A stretch of 41,263 nucleotides of DNA from the NCBI RefSeq assembly GCF_001039355.2, contig NW_019775579.1, forward strand, positions 148,684 through 189,946, in the 5' to 3' direction. The DNA is from Lingula anatina. Its lineage: Eukaryota > Brachiopoda > Lingulata > Lingulida > Lingulidae. Shown piece after piece: positions 11,491 through 30,597 of the stretch (position 1 is the stretch's first letter; every line of letters starts with the position of its first letter). The position numbers and the translations under genes are program-made. The notes beneath the pieces are model-generated. The model did not search any database, was not told where the DNA came from, and worked only from the letters and a program-made list of their open reading frames with translations.

Positions 11491-11667
11491 AGGTCTTCAA
11501 CTTTTAGCCACTTACTCTTAGAACAAGCTGTTTCACGGAAAGAAGTTGGTAAATTTGAAAAAAGGGCTTTCACAGTATATGCATCCAAACTCTGGAATAG
11601 TTAAATAAGAGCAAGGGGCGACAAGGATATTTGTAAGATACTTTTAAAGGTTTATATTTTAGAACAG
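11491..11667 (+). pseudogene. Decayed non-LTR retrotransposon (LINE), reverse-transcriptase C-terminus
   Basis: One frame from 11491 reads RSSTFSHLL and then RAFTVYASKLWNS before a stop at 11602-11604. It then continues in the same frame with an IRAR...CKILLKVYIL tail. The order 'R-S-S ... RAF.v.apkLWNsLP..iR ... fk..Lk..l' is the recognisable C-terminal end of reverse-transcriptase proteins in CR1/Jockey-like LINEs. Only about 60 codons remain, with an internal stop and no endonuclease or catalytic RT core nearby, so it is a dead 5'-truncated copy. The clade is not resolved. Confidence 0.6.
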
Positions 11668-11973
11668 CTTATTATTGATTATCAAGTAGTTTTTCTTCTT
11701 ATATATCCTATTTGTCTTAATTGACAATATTTAACTATTAAAATTTTATATAGCTAGATAAACTACATACCTGTAATATTACAATTAAGTTTTAACTTGT
11801 CATTTTTAGCTGTAAACTTTGTCATTTTAAATCTTTATTGTTTGTAATATTTAGTTCTTTTATATTGTACTATTTAGCTCTTTTAGATTTTAATATTAAG
11901 TTCTTCAATTTAAAAACAATTGTAAGGTGCATAGAGATTTTAATGGAATGCACAATGTTAAAGAATAAGCCAT

Positions 11974-11979
11974 TTTATT
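11974..11979 (-). terminator. Candidate poly(A) signal of MCAT
   Basis: TTTATT on the + strand reads AATAAA on the - strand, about 230 bp beyond the MCAT stop codon. Confidence 0.45.
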
Positions 11980-12207
11980 ATTAAAGTATACTATCCGCAT
12001 TTTAATTTGTTCCAAACATGCATGTTCTATGTGTACATATCCTGTTTATCTAGTTATCCTTCCAACTCCGGACCATTTCTTAGGTTACGTCAATTAAGTG
12101 GGAAAAAAAGTTCAACTGTTTTTGGTAATAGACCTCCCCCAACCACCCTTAAAAATTATTGCAGACAGGTCAGACACGGCACCCTGTAATCCTATTCCTC
12201 ATATCTG

Positions 12208-15201
12208 CTATACGTCTGTGTCCATGTAGTTTTTATGTGCAGACTGACACACAGACTTCAGTAACGTACCCAGCTGTTTTCCAGGCCCAAGTTCATACGT
12301 GTCTGGATATGCTGAGTCTTTGGGTCGTGCGTATAATGTCTGCATAATCTGCTCCCACTTGACTGGGGAATATAACTGTTTCACCAACATTTTCTTAATT
12401 ACGTCAGGTTTTCTATATCTTTTGGCATTCACGTTACTCTGCACTGGGATGAGAGGAACTCCTATCTTGACTCCATCCAGTTTTTTCTTAAATTCCTGGG
12501 CAATGGGTCTCATGAGGGCAGTGTGAAATGCTCCACTGACGGGGAGAGGCTTGACACGGGGGATGTTGAAAACACTCTTTGATTTTTCAATAAATTTCAA
12601 AGCCTGGAAAAAAGAGTGTTTCTTATCACTATTGCTTTTTGGTTAATATACATTTTTTTTTAAAATTTCAATCCAATTTCCACATAAACAAGGACATAAA
12701 GATATACAATGCGTGTAACACCTTCATATAGAAAAATATAACATTGACAAAGGTTTAATTCCATCCAAAACTGTTGACTAAAGATAAATACCAGAAACCA
12801 ACTTTTTTTTTGTCATCATACGTAAATTTTACGCATTCCCCACACCATTTTGAAAAAAAAACTTGTTACTCAAAAACAGGTTTATAGATTGTGCTTTTGT
12901 CATTGTTTTAGGATATGGGCTACCTTGGTGGCAGCCTTTTTTATTGGTACCTCTTTACTAAACACTTTTCAGTGATTTTTTTTCTTAAAACTTTACCCCG
13001 TGACTTCTGAGTAATGGCATTCATCCTCACCTCTATATTTCCTCCCAGAACCTTGGCATTAAAGCACAGGTAGTTGGCAGTGCTACACACTGGGTTGACA
13101 ATCCCAGCTTTCTGGCGACAGAACTCCATAGCAACTTGCTTGGCCTCTCCTAACTCGGTGTTGGGCCACAAAAATACCGTCATTAGGCCCCCCGGAACCT
13201 CCTCAGATGCACGCTGCATTAACTGGGCACGGGTTTTGACCAATTTCAGACCTGAAATAAAACAATTCAGTGCAGCACAGTTTTTTGACCAAGCAAAGAC
13301 ATGAAATAAAATACTTTAGTAACAGAAAACCTTAGTTTTCTTGCTATTTCTGCCTTCTATTCTATTCTATTCTATTCTATTCTCTTATATTATAATAAAT
13401 ATTAAAGAGATGGAAACTGCAAGAGGATAACAATGAAGGAGTTAAGTTATAACAACACATGGAGTAGGAAGGCACAAATAATCCACAAAGGAGTTTTGCA
13501 TTCACAATACTTCCACAAATAACTAAGAGCACATGCGCCAAGGACCTGCCTTTGGCCAGGAAACAAAAAACTTTAGAGGCCAGTTTCACAAATTTAAAGA
13601 ACTTCAGTCAAAATGTGATCTGAGCTTTAAAAGCTAAAACTGGGTCCTCCACCAGTCCAAAATAAACCTGTCATTCTCAAACAAACAAACAAACAAACAA
13701 ACAAACAAATAAATAAATTTTCAAAAATGACCTAGTGTATAATGTGCATAGGAACAAAAACTCTGTGTATGTTTTGGGACAGAAATTTCCAAGATGCCCA
13801 TGTCCTCATCCTTACCATCCTCAAATGTCATTGCCCCTGCGAACACTAGTGCAGCATATTCTCCTACACTAAACCCTGTGGTGGTGATGCACTTCTCCAG
13901 TACCTGAAACACACAGTCACAGTTAAAATCAGTTGAAGTTCTTACCAACATATTATCTAGGTCTGTACATAACTATAATATTAGCACAAAGTCACTCTTG
14001 TTGTCTTATTTTAGTCCCATCTCATACCAGCTGTTATTGATAGTTTTGAAAAACTCAAGTCAAAAAAAAATTCAATCTGATCAACTAAAATGAAATACTA
14101 ACTAAGCTTTAATAGTGTTTCTCAACTTTTAACATGTGCCCAACTTAACAGAGTCTGTTCTTCAAAATGCTTTCATTTTATATCAAACCAGCTATAAAAA
14201 TTAACTAAAATACTAGAAAACTAAACCCTCATCTCATGTAAGTAAAGCACCTTGGGGTTAGAATCCTTCATCATTTCCACAGCAGCAAGAGACGTCACAA
14301 ACACAGCCGGCTGACAGTGAACAGTCTTGTTTAGCTCAGAAATGGGGCCATGGAGGCATAATTCCAACAAGTCATATCCTAAAATTTCATTGGCCATCTC
14401 AAACATGTCCTTTACATTTGAGTAGCCGAGTAACTTCTTTCCCATCCCAACAAACTGACTGCCCTGTCCAGGAAATAAAATGATAGAGGTTTCCCGAGGG
14501 TCAATGTTAGGTCTATATGCATGTGCAGTTTGATCTTGCTTTGATCGCTGTTCTTCAGCTACATGTATAAAGCTGGTTTCCTTAAGTAACTTTGCTTTTG
14601 CTGCATCAAATAATGGTGTCCCTTCCACTTCATCTTCATCATCACTGGACTCCGAATCTGAATGAAAAAACTCTTTCTCATCCATATCTAACATGTTAAT
14701 TTCTGCCTTCATGCTCTTTTCAGTAGGCCGTGGTCTGATTCTTTTACTTTTCTGTAAAGTGTTCAATTCACCACTAGATTTTTCACGGCTTTCCCTGCTG
14801 TATCGTTCCATTCCTCTTTCAGCAGCTCCAGCATCTCTAGATCTTCGCACATTGTAATTATTGAAAGGAGAGGATTGTCGTAGGCCCCAACCCTCCTTGA
14901 GTCCCTCCTCGCTCCTGAAACCCTTATAAGACTCCGGTGCTTTGCGCTGATTGTTATTTTCATCATCTGAGATTGCTCTCCTGTCCTGACGAGTGCCTGA
15001 ACGTTTGGCGAGAGACCCTGACGGTGGCCTGTGCCGACCACGTGGGTAAAGAGTGACTGGGCTGGTGAGGATTGTCCTTTTCTCATTGGTGAAATGACAA
15101 GGAGACATAAAACTCCCACCCCTATTCCGTACTCTTCCATGTTGTGGAAGTATACTGTGGAATCTCTGATGCAGCAGCCGAACTAAAAAACGCATTGTCA
15201 T
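12208..15201 (-). CDS. MCAT: Mitochondrial malonyl-CoA:acyl carrier protein transacylase
   Basis: Four - strand exons, 15201-14251, 13903-13816, 13251-13031 and 12603-12208, join in frame to 551 residues with GT/AG junctions. The enzyme moves malonyl from CoA to mitochondrial ACP, the loading step of type II fatty acid synthesis that feeds lipoic acid production. The start at 15201 gives an Arg-rich amphipathic leader (MTMRFLVRLLHQRF), typical of mitochondrial targeting; a second ATG lies two codons on. The FabD-like fold starts near residue 239 with GQGSQ (245-249). The nucleophile is Ser329 in GFSVGE, Arg354 is the probable carboxylate-binding residue, and His447 lies in GAFHT. Residues about 40-235 are a polar Arg/Ser/Glu-rich region with an acidic DSESSDDEDE patch, which makes the protein about 160 residues longer than human MCAT. 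All catalytic motifs are intact. Confidence 0.93.
13356..13383. repeat. (TTCTA)n pentanucleotide microsatellite
   Basis: Five or so TTCTA units in MCAT intron 2. Confidence 0.85.
13678..13716. repeat. (CAAA)n tetranucleotide microsatellite
   Basis: A CAAA array that drifts into TAAA at its right end, in MCAT intron 2. Confidence 0.9.
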
Positions 15202-15760
15202 CTTTTCTCAGAACATCGATATCTGTTTTACAGCCCTGGAAATGGATAAAAAAAGTCAATTTCACTTCATAAATCAATTCAATGAATATATATTTGTAAC
15301 ATGAACTTCAACTCTTTAACTGTATTACATTTTTTTTGCTACATCTGCATTGTCGTTAACACCAGTCTAAAAATCACCGACACAAACCACTGCTGTAACT
15401 AAATTTCAGAGCTTTATGTACAAGTAAATTAACTTCCGACTTTCCCTTCTGACTAAAATGCTGCTAAATAAAAGCAAATTTGTTGAACCACACACCTTGA
15501 GGATTCTCTGTGTCATTAATCGTTTTGTTTGGCAATTCTTGCCCAACTTCCCACATGGCTTAAGTGCCCCAGATGGGTACTACGTAATGTCGTTACATAT
15601 AATTGCGTTAACCTGTTTGTAGATTATTCAGTTAAGGTAGAGAATACCACAAAGATTTATAGAATATGTTTATCTGTATATATTCATAAAATATATAACA
15701 AGATGTTCATAAAATCAAAACGTGTTGCTGTTTGTCAGAAAAACAGGTCAAGGTCGGTCA

Positions 15761-15768
15761 TTTCCCGC
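15761..15768 (+). promoter_or_regulatory. E2F-like site (distal)
   Basis: TTTCCCGC matches the E2F consensus TTTSSCGC exactly and lies about 80 bp before the putative MCM4 first-exon donor. MCM genes are classical E2F targets at the G1/S transition; use of this site is inferred. Confidence 0.6.
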
Positions 15769-15799
15769 GAATATCCACACGTGATTTAAAGCGCATTTG

Positions 15800-15810
15800 T
15801 TTGGCGGGAA
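15800..15810 (+). promoter_or_regulatory. E2F-like site (proximal)
   Basis: TTTGGCGGGAA is the canonical strong E2F element found in many S-phase promoters. It lies about 37 bp upstream of the putative MCM4 first-exon donor, close to where transcription should start. With the distal site 32 bp away it makes a paired E2F module. Confidence 0.7.
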
Positions 15811-15847
15811 GAGTGTGATCAGTGGACAAAGCTGTATATCGCAAAAG

Positions 15848-16897
15848 GTGAGGCAATCTCGTTAGTTGCTGTCTTTTATATGAATATATATCTTACGGAA
15901 CTTATTGCTGAGTTGAATGCTGCCAGGCAATAGTATTCCGTTAATTTAGTAATACCCTGTAAATTATTAAATGTAAGTTAAATCACAGATCGTAAAACCA
16001 GGTGAGATGTTTTGATCATGATATCATTGAGATTATCGTGCCCCGCCGACTGTCTTTCTGCCACTGTCAGTTTTATGATTAACTGAATAGTTGACAGTGC
16101 AGAAATATCCATCAGCCTGGTGTAAATATAGTTCAGAGATCGTTATTTGTACACAAGCGAAGCATTTATGGACCTGACAAGGCCCAAGGCCCTTGATCCT
16201 TGCATGGAAATAAATCGTAGTCTACGATAAATTTTCATGAACCATTCATCACTGACATCAGGTTGAGTAGATCATATGTTACTATGTTGACCGGTAGTGA
16301 ATATTAGCTAGCACACAAGCTTCATAAATATTTTGCAAATACACAATTAATTCACGATTGATATTAGGCACTTATATCATTTCTGTAATAATTCGATCAC
16401 TCATCAGAGTATAGCACGAAAATTCATGCAATAGCACTCCTATTGACTATAGTTAGCACAGCCAGTACATATCAGAGTCAATAGGAGTGCTAACGCATGA
16501 ATTTTCATGCTAATCAGAGTACTATAGTTACGTACTAGTAGTATTTACTACACAGTGTGGTACTCAGTTAAAATACGTATTGATAATTTCAATGTTATAC
16601 ACCACAGTGATCCTGTATTTACTGAGTTAATTTCCATTTCTCTCATATTTGTCACTTTACTAATGTTTCACACTATATATACTCCACCAGTCATTGATCA
16701 GTTGTCATTAGATTCTTATTGTCTAATTAAGGACAAAAAAAACATTTATCAATATCAAGTATCATACATACAATTAGTTTATCAGTTTAAACCACCTAGT
16801 TTTAATCTAAATATATCAAGTTTTAAATTTTAAGGAAGACTAATAAAATCAAAATATTACATATTTAAGGAACCCAGTCTTATCGTAGCTGTGAACC
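15848..16897 (+). other. Probable first intron / 5' region of MCM4
   Basis: Non-coding DNA between the putative non-coding exon 1 donor (15848) and the MCM4 ATG (16898). The acceptor is not certain; candidates lie between 16860 and 16880. It carries a 101-bp MITE at 16412-16512. The rest is AT-rich with no recognisable feature. Confidence 0.5.
16412..16512. mobile_element. 101-bp MITE with 9-bp target duplication
   Basis: Inverted ends TAGCACGAAAATTCATGC and TAGCATGAAAATTCATGC extend inward as about 36-bp arms that include AGCACTCCTATTGACT. The element is flanked by the 9-bp direct repeat ATCAGAGTA at 16403-16411 and 16513-16521. The 9-bp duplication fits Mutator-like or Merlin-like elements; the family is inference. 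There is no coding capacity. Confidence 0.8.
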
Positions 16898-25878
<8,981 letters not shown>

Positions 25879-25979
25879 GAAAGAATTGTGGTACTTAACA
25901 AAAAACTAATGAGCAAAGAAGTAATTAGGAACTGTACAAATTTCAGGGAATAGAATTCCTTTCAGTTTTACTGTTTCCT

Positions 25980-25980
25980 N
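25980..25980. other. Single-N contig join
   Basis: One N separates the 3' flank of the first MCM4 terminal block (…CTGTTTCCT) from mid-exon sequence of the second. The flank left of the N reappears intact at about 27841-27857 and then runs on, as expected for overlapping contigs that were not merged. Confidence 0.8.
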
Positions 25981-27756
25981 ATTTTTCTCATCCTTGACCC
26001 CCAGGACGAATTGTTTGACCGTCGCCTCGCCAACCACTTGGTGTCTCTGTACTATCAGTCTGCTGAACAACAGGAAGAGGAGTTCATTGTAAGTGGTTGT
26101 GTGAGTGCATGAATGCAGTGTAAACATTAGTGTTAATATTGTAATTCTGTGTATCGGTATGTTCTTAGTGTGTGGATAATTTATATATTATCTCTTCAGA
26201 AATAATATTTTTATAGTTTACAAACTCATTTTCTGTTATTTGTCTGTACATTTGACAGCTTTGCTGCCTTGTTATAGATTACAAACCTCAAGGCTTAGCA
26301 GTAAGAGTTACTGTATATTGTTACTCCGTCTTCTAGCAAATGAGTCTCCTGCGTGACTACCTCTCCTATGCCAAGCAGTACATTCATCCTACCATCAGCG
26401 AGGACGCTGGACAAGCCTTCATCCAGGCATACGTGGACATGCGCAAAATAGGTAGCGGACGCGGCCAGGTATCTGCATACCCTCGCCAGCTGGAGTCGCT
26501 GATACGCCTGGCGGAGGCGCATGCACGCATGAGGTTCAGTCAGGTGGTGGAGGTGTCAGATGTGGAGGAGGCAAGAAGGTGGGTGCTGTCTGTCTGTCTG
26601 TCTGGAGGTGGACAGGGTTCTGGTCAGAAATTTGTATGTGAAAGTTACAGAAATGACTTTTCTGGATTTATCCAGATATTTATTTAAGAAATTATTATTT
26701 AAATTTTGTGGGGAGGGGGGTGCACTTACATTTTCTGGATTTTTGTAAATGGTCCACTTTCATCGTGTGAAAGCTACACAGAGATATGCTGAGAATAACT
26801 TTGCATCTGGGAAGTTTTGAAATCTAATAGACATTTATGTCAAAAGAAACAATTTTGCCTTCATATGACCTGGATATGTCACAGTTTAAGCAAATGATAA
26901 GGATAAGGGCTAATGTGCTTTATAATTAAGAAATCATAAACTGAAATACCATGATTTTACTTAAAACTTGGCTTTTTGTTGTTTTTAACATATGTGTATA
27001 TATATCCAACTGATATAAAATATTTTGTTTCTAGTATTTAAGATTATTACATATTTTCTTCAGACTACACAGGGAAGCCCTGAAACAGGCTGCTGTAGAC
27101 CCCTCCACAGGAAAGATAGATATCTCCATCCTAACGACAGGCATCAGTGGGGCTGCCCGCAAACGACGTGCAGAGCTTGCACAGACTGTCAAGAAGTTGA
27201 TCCAGGAGAAAGGCAAAGTGCCCACGTTGAAGTATAGCAAGATGTTTGATGAAACACGAGAGAGATCAGATGCAGTAAGTTACCTTTGTCTGACTTTGGA
27301 CCAAGATGTGATAAGGACTGTTTTATTTTTCTCTTTTGTGGAATCAGCATCATAATTCTTAAATAGTATCTCAAAGCATTTAGGAATGTTTTGATTATTG
27401 GAAGAAATGGATCGCTGCTCACTTAAGACACAAAAGGAGTCAAGTTTAGGCATCTTATAAATTATGCCTGTTTAGCAGACCTCTTTGCAAAACCAATTGC
27501 CAGGAGTTTGAATGAACCCCCCCTTCGTGCTTGTCTTCTTTGGGTAAAATTTGATCTAGGTAGACGAAGGTTTCATGGTAAAAGGTCCACTTTTTCCAGA
27601 AAAGAGCCCCAGTTGTGTGAGTTTAATCATATCATTCATGAAGTATTTTTTCTCTTTCAGCTCATAACCAAAGAAATGTTCAACGAGGCCTTGCAAGATC
27701 TCCAGGATGACAGCTACATTCTGCGGACAGGCAACGTCATCAGAATTTTGGAATAA
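25981..27756 (+). pseudogene. MCM4: Second copy of the last four MCM4 exons (partial; probable allelic contig)
   Basis: Exon equivalents are 25981-26088 (lacking the first bases and acceptor of the 24117-24234 exon), 26337-26578, 27064-27274 and 27661-27756, with the same stop. The copy begins in mid-exon directly after a single N at 25980. Every coding difference I found from 24126-25878 is synonymous (for example GAT/GAC, CGT/CGC, CTT/CTC near the start). Intron differences include a 7-bp deletion and an insertion of about 31 bp before 27064. The simplest reading is a second haplotype joined in tandem by the assembler; a real recent partial duplication is the alternative. Downstream sequence continues only from this copy, so the true 3' UTR lies after 27756. 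Confidence 0.85.
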
Positions 27757-28326
27757 GAAAGAATTGTGGTACTTAACAAAAAACTAATGAGCAAAGAAGT
27801 AATTAGGAACTGTACAAATTTCAGGGAATAGAATTCCTTTCAGTTTTACTGTTTCCTGTAATTTAGATTCAACTTATGGTATATTTTTGTCATTTTCCTG
27901 TTTTAAAACTTGAAATTTTCTGATGGAATTTTTTAAGCCATATTTGTAACATAATCATTAAACATGATGGTAAATTATTATAGCCAGACTGGTCTGCTCT
28001 GTGTTGCTGTGTCTTGTATATATAGCTTATTTTGCAATATGTTATTCCAATTTGCCATAAGATTCAATTATATTTTAAACAGTTGCATCAGTTGTTTAAA
28101 GGAAACAAGTTACATGACTCTTTTGACAGTGTTCTCGGGCTGTTATATCATTATGGTAATGTTATAAAGAAGATTTCTGTGAGTGATATGTGTTTATGTT
28201 TGAACGAGCTCTTCTAACTGCCAATAACATGTTGAATTTATAGTGCTTTGTGAACCTTATAATGTTTCTCTAATGTACATATACAAGGCATTTGATATTA
28301 CTGTTAAATATTGAAACGTGTATTTA

Positions 28327-28440
28327 TGGACTGGCTTGATGGCTCTGTGAAGAGTGCTGACCTCTATTGTGTATAGTTGTAAAACTCCCAGGGAGGCAGG
28401 ATTGATTCAGGTTGAGTAGATCCATTAAAAAAAAAAAAAA
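28327..28440 (+). mobile_element. SINE-like tRNA-derived fragment with A tail
   Basis: The 5' part, TGGCTCTGTGAAGAGTGCTG, resembles a tRNA A box. About 50 bp later GGATTGATTCAGG resembles a B box, and the sequence ends in a 14-base A run at about 28427-28440. This order is that of a short, degraded tRNA-derived SINE. A 15-bp piece just before the tail (CAGGTTGAGTAGATC) also occurs near 16260. No clear target-site duplication was seen. Confidence 0.35.
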
Positions 28441-28681
28441 CGAGAGTAAGTTATAAAGTTAGCAGATTCTTGGTCCTTAAGGCCAGCAGGCTTCAAACCC
28501 AATCTTTACTTTTATGTATTTGGCACTTTGTGTTTGGCACTGATAATGTTGAAGTTCCTCCTGTACATAAAATGGGACAATTGCGGTCAGAAGATGTTTT
28601 CTGTTCACTTGTTCACCTTACCTGTGATTGACTCTAAAATGTATGTGAAGGTAAACCTTTATTGTGGATGTGAGTCATGTA

Positions 28682-28729
28682 AAAAAAGAGATGGGTATAT
28701 AATATAAAAAAGAGATGGGTATATAATAA
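28682..28729. repeat. 24-bp tandem duplication at the MCM4 3' end
   Basis: The unit AAAAAAGAGATGGGTATATA plus four more bases occurs twice head to tail. The second unit runs into AATAAA at 28725-28730. Confidence 0.85.
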
Positions 28730-28730
28730 A
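28725..28730 (+). terminator. Candidate distal poly(A) signal of MCM4
   Basis: AATAAA about 970 bp after the stop of the second terminal block. Nearer AT-rich alternatives exist. Confidence 0.35.
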
Positions 28731-29044
28731 GGTGAAAATCTAGAGCTGCTCATGAGTTGGATTTTTATATTATACGAACAAGCTGGACTTCAAGAGAACA
28801 GAATGCTGCACAACTGTTTCACAAGTAAAAGAGAAAGTTGAATTTGAAGGTTATTTTAATTACTCCTTTCTTGTTAGAATGAAAATCACTCAAAGTCACC
28901 CAAAACTGACCTGTCTCCGATTTTTCCAAATTGTGACGAAATCAATCTACCACATCTGTCATTCATAAAAAAATGTGGAAACGCGCCCGGATCACTTCAT
29001 TAAAGCCCCCAATTTCAGCTTTAAAGATTGTAAAAAAGCACACC

Positions 29045-29315
29045 TATCACAGGGGACACTTGGTCTGAGTTACTTCTCCAGCAGGTAACACAACAGCAGT
29101 GATATGTTTTCCAGAGATCAACTACAAACTGACTGATCTCTACGTTTATTTCTCTGGCTGAGAGATCTGGAGTCTCCTAAGACAGCAGGGACAATCCAGC
29201 TATCGGTTCGACTGACCAAACTCACTCTGAGCTCTGATCTCCAATCTCTCTCTAATACAACGTTCTTCTCCTTATATATTAATACACACAAAATACATTA
29301 CAGTGATTCCTAAAA
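29045..29315 (-). repeat. LTR fragment, subfamily B, copy 1
   Basis: Nearly identical to 31261-31531 and sharing its inner part (CTTCTCCTTATATA, ATTACAGTGATTCCT) with the LTRs of the retrotransposon at 32631-40609. It stops at a single N (29316), after which the similarity is lost, so it is truncated by a contig join or a deletion. The strand is given by analogy with that element. Confidence 0.7.
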
Positions 29316-29316
29316 N
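29316..29316. other. Single-N contig join inside an LTR fragment
   Basis: The LTR similarity ends exactly at this N, so the two sides may not be contiguous in the genome. Confidence 0.7.
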
Positions 29317-29673
29317 CACCCTGCTTGAATGACTGGACATTAAAAAAATAATAATAATTATAATGTAACTTTCAGTTCAGGCCAAGCATTTAAAAATTTT
29401 AGTACTTGAGTAAAATTTTAGTACTAAGTACTTTATTAGAGTAAAAATATAGAGTACTTAATTTAATTACCAAACATTATAAAAATGTTTGTATAGGAAT
29501 ACTCCAAGTTTATTTATTACATAGCATTGTTATGTCTATTATATGTAATTTGGGTCTATTATATATAATTTTGATATGATGTTACTTCCTATAAACATTT
29601 TTACCATGCTGTCACATTGTATGCATCCTCTCTCGCTAAATGATGCAGAAAACTGATAATACAGGCTGGACTT

Positions 29674-29700
29674 AATATATATATATATATATATATATAT
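29674..29700. repeat. (AT)n microsatellite
   Basis: An uninterrupted AT dinucleotide run of about 26 bases. Confidence 0.9.
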
Positions 29701-30597
29701 TCTTCTCATGCTTCTTCCTGCATAGCTGACTCTATCAAACTTTAGGGCTGCCTTCAACATATTTTTGGAAGGTCCATTGCATATTTTAATGAAAAGTGAT
29801 CCTTTTTTTTTTTTTTTTTTGCAACACAAAGACATGCAAGTGCTTATAAATTATCTAGAATCCCTGAAAAGTGGAAAAATCCTGATATATTTTTGCCGAA
29901 ACCATTCCCCTTATGGGTAAGAATAACTGCATCCCCATCTGAATTTACATGAATGCATACTGTCTAAATTTCATACCCATTAGCTAAGCCTGGAAACCAA
30001 CTTTCTTTTATTGTTTTTGGATGAGATTTTGCATGACATGAGTACAGCATCACTGTCATTTAATATCCATCTTGCAATTTGTCCTTGTCTTTTAAATGGG
30101 TTGCCTGTTTTTCATTCATATTTAAGCCATTTCGTTTCAGTTACCATATATTGGGATATATTTTTGTCAGAAGTTCAGGAACAAATCTTAGTTTTGTCAA
30201 ATTATTAGCTAATTCCTAGAAAAGAAATTGGCAAGTTGTTATGAACATATTATAATTACGGACTATATTCAGTTTTTAATACTCTTTTTTTTTTTCTTTT
30301 TTGCTTTGGGCTAGGGTTGGAGGGGGGGGGAGAAATCAGTGCTTATTTACCTACCAGCAGTATTATAAATTTGCTGAGCTGAGTATGGCAACAGTTTGTC
30401 CTAGACATCATGCAGAACTAATTTCTACTCATGTCTATAAATAATATGCTAACAACAGTGGTCTGTATGTATGGCTCTCCTGTAGACAGATAGCCAGTGT
30501 CTGGGTGGTGGGGTGTGGTGGAGTGAGGATTGAGATGAACTTGACCTTCAACCTTGCTTTTGCATGCTTATATTCATTGGGACAGCAGCAGTTGATC

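Larger units (their letters stand above)
10039..12207. other. Intergenic region between convergent genes
   Basis: This lies between the 3' ends of the + strand fibrinogen-domain gene and the - strand MCAT gene. It contains the first gene's 3' UTR, an inverted-repeat element with an assembly gap (11145-11298), a LINE remnant (11491-11667) and MCAT 3' UTR sequence below 12208. No intact gene is seen. Confidence 0.7.
15202..15847. promoter_or_regulatory. Head-to-head MCAT/MCM4 promoter interval
   Basis: The MCAT coding start (- strand) and the MCM4 gene (+ strand) diverge from here. On the - strand an acceptor-like CCATTTCCAG ends at about 15236 and a donor-like AAG|GTGTGT lies near 15494, which suggests a non-coding first MCAT exon around 15500-15550. 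On the + strand a donor AAAAG|GTGAGG at 15847/15848 suggests that the MCM4 non-coding first exon ends at 15847. Two E2F-like sites lie at 15761-15768 and 15800-15810. The transcription start sites are not determined. Confidence 0.5.
27757..28740 (+). other. MCM4 3' UTR and flank
   Basis: AT-rich sequence after the MCM4 stop with no conserved open frame. A SINE-like fragment lies at 28327-28440. A 24-bp tandem duplication at 28682-28729 ends in an AATAAA at 28725-28730, which may be the distal poly(A) signal. Confidence 0.5.

Noticed and set aside
13356-13716. CRISPR-like regular repeats
   Set aside because: These are simple penta- and tetranucleotide microsatellites without spacers, in a eukaryotic intron.
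14763-15140. 125-codon - strand frame inside MCAT exon 1
   Set aside because: It is an overlapping frame of the MCAT exon; the MCAT frame carries the targeting leader and the catalytic motifs.
25981-27756. A genuine second MCM4 gene
   Set aside because: Only the last four exons are present, the block starts in mid-exon after an N, and the coding differences are all synonymous. Haplotype duplication is more likely.
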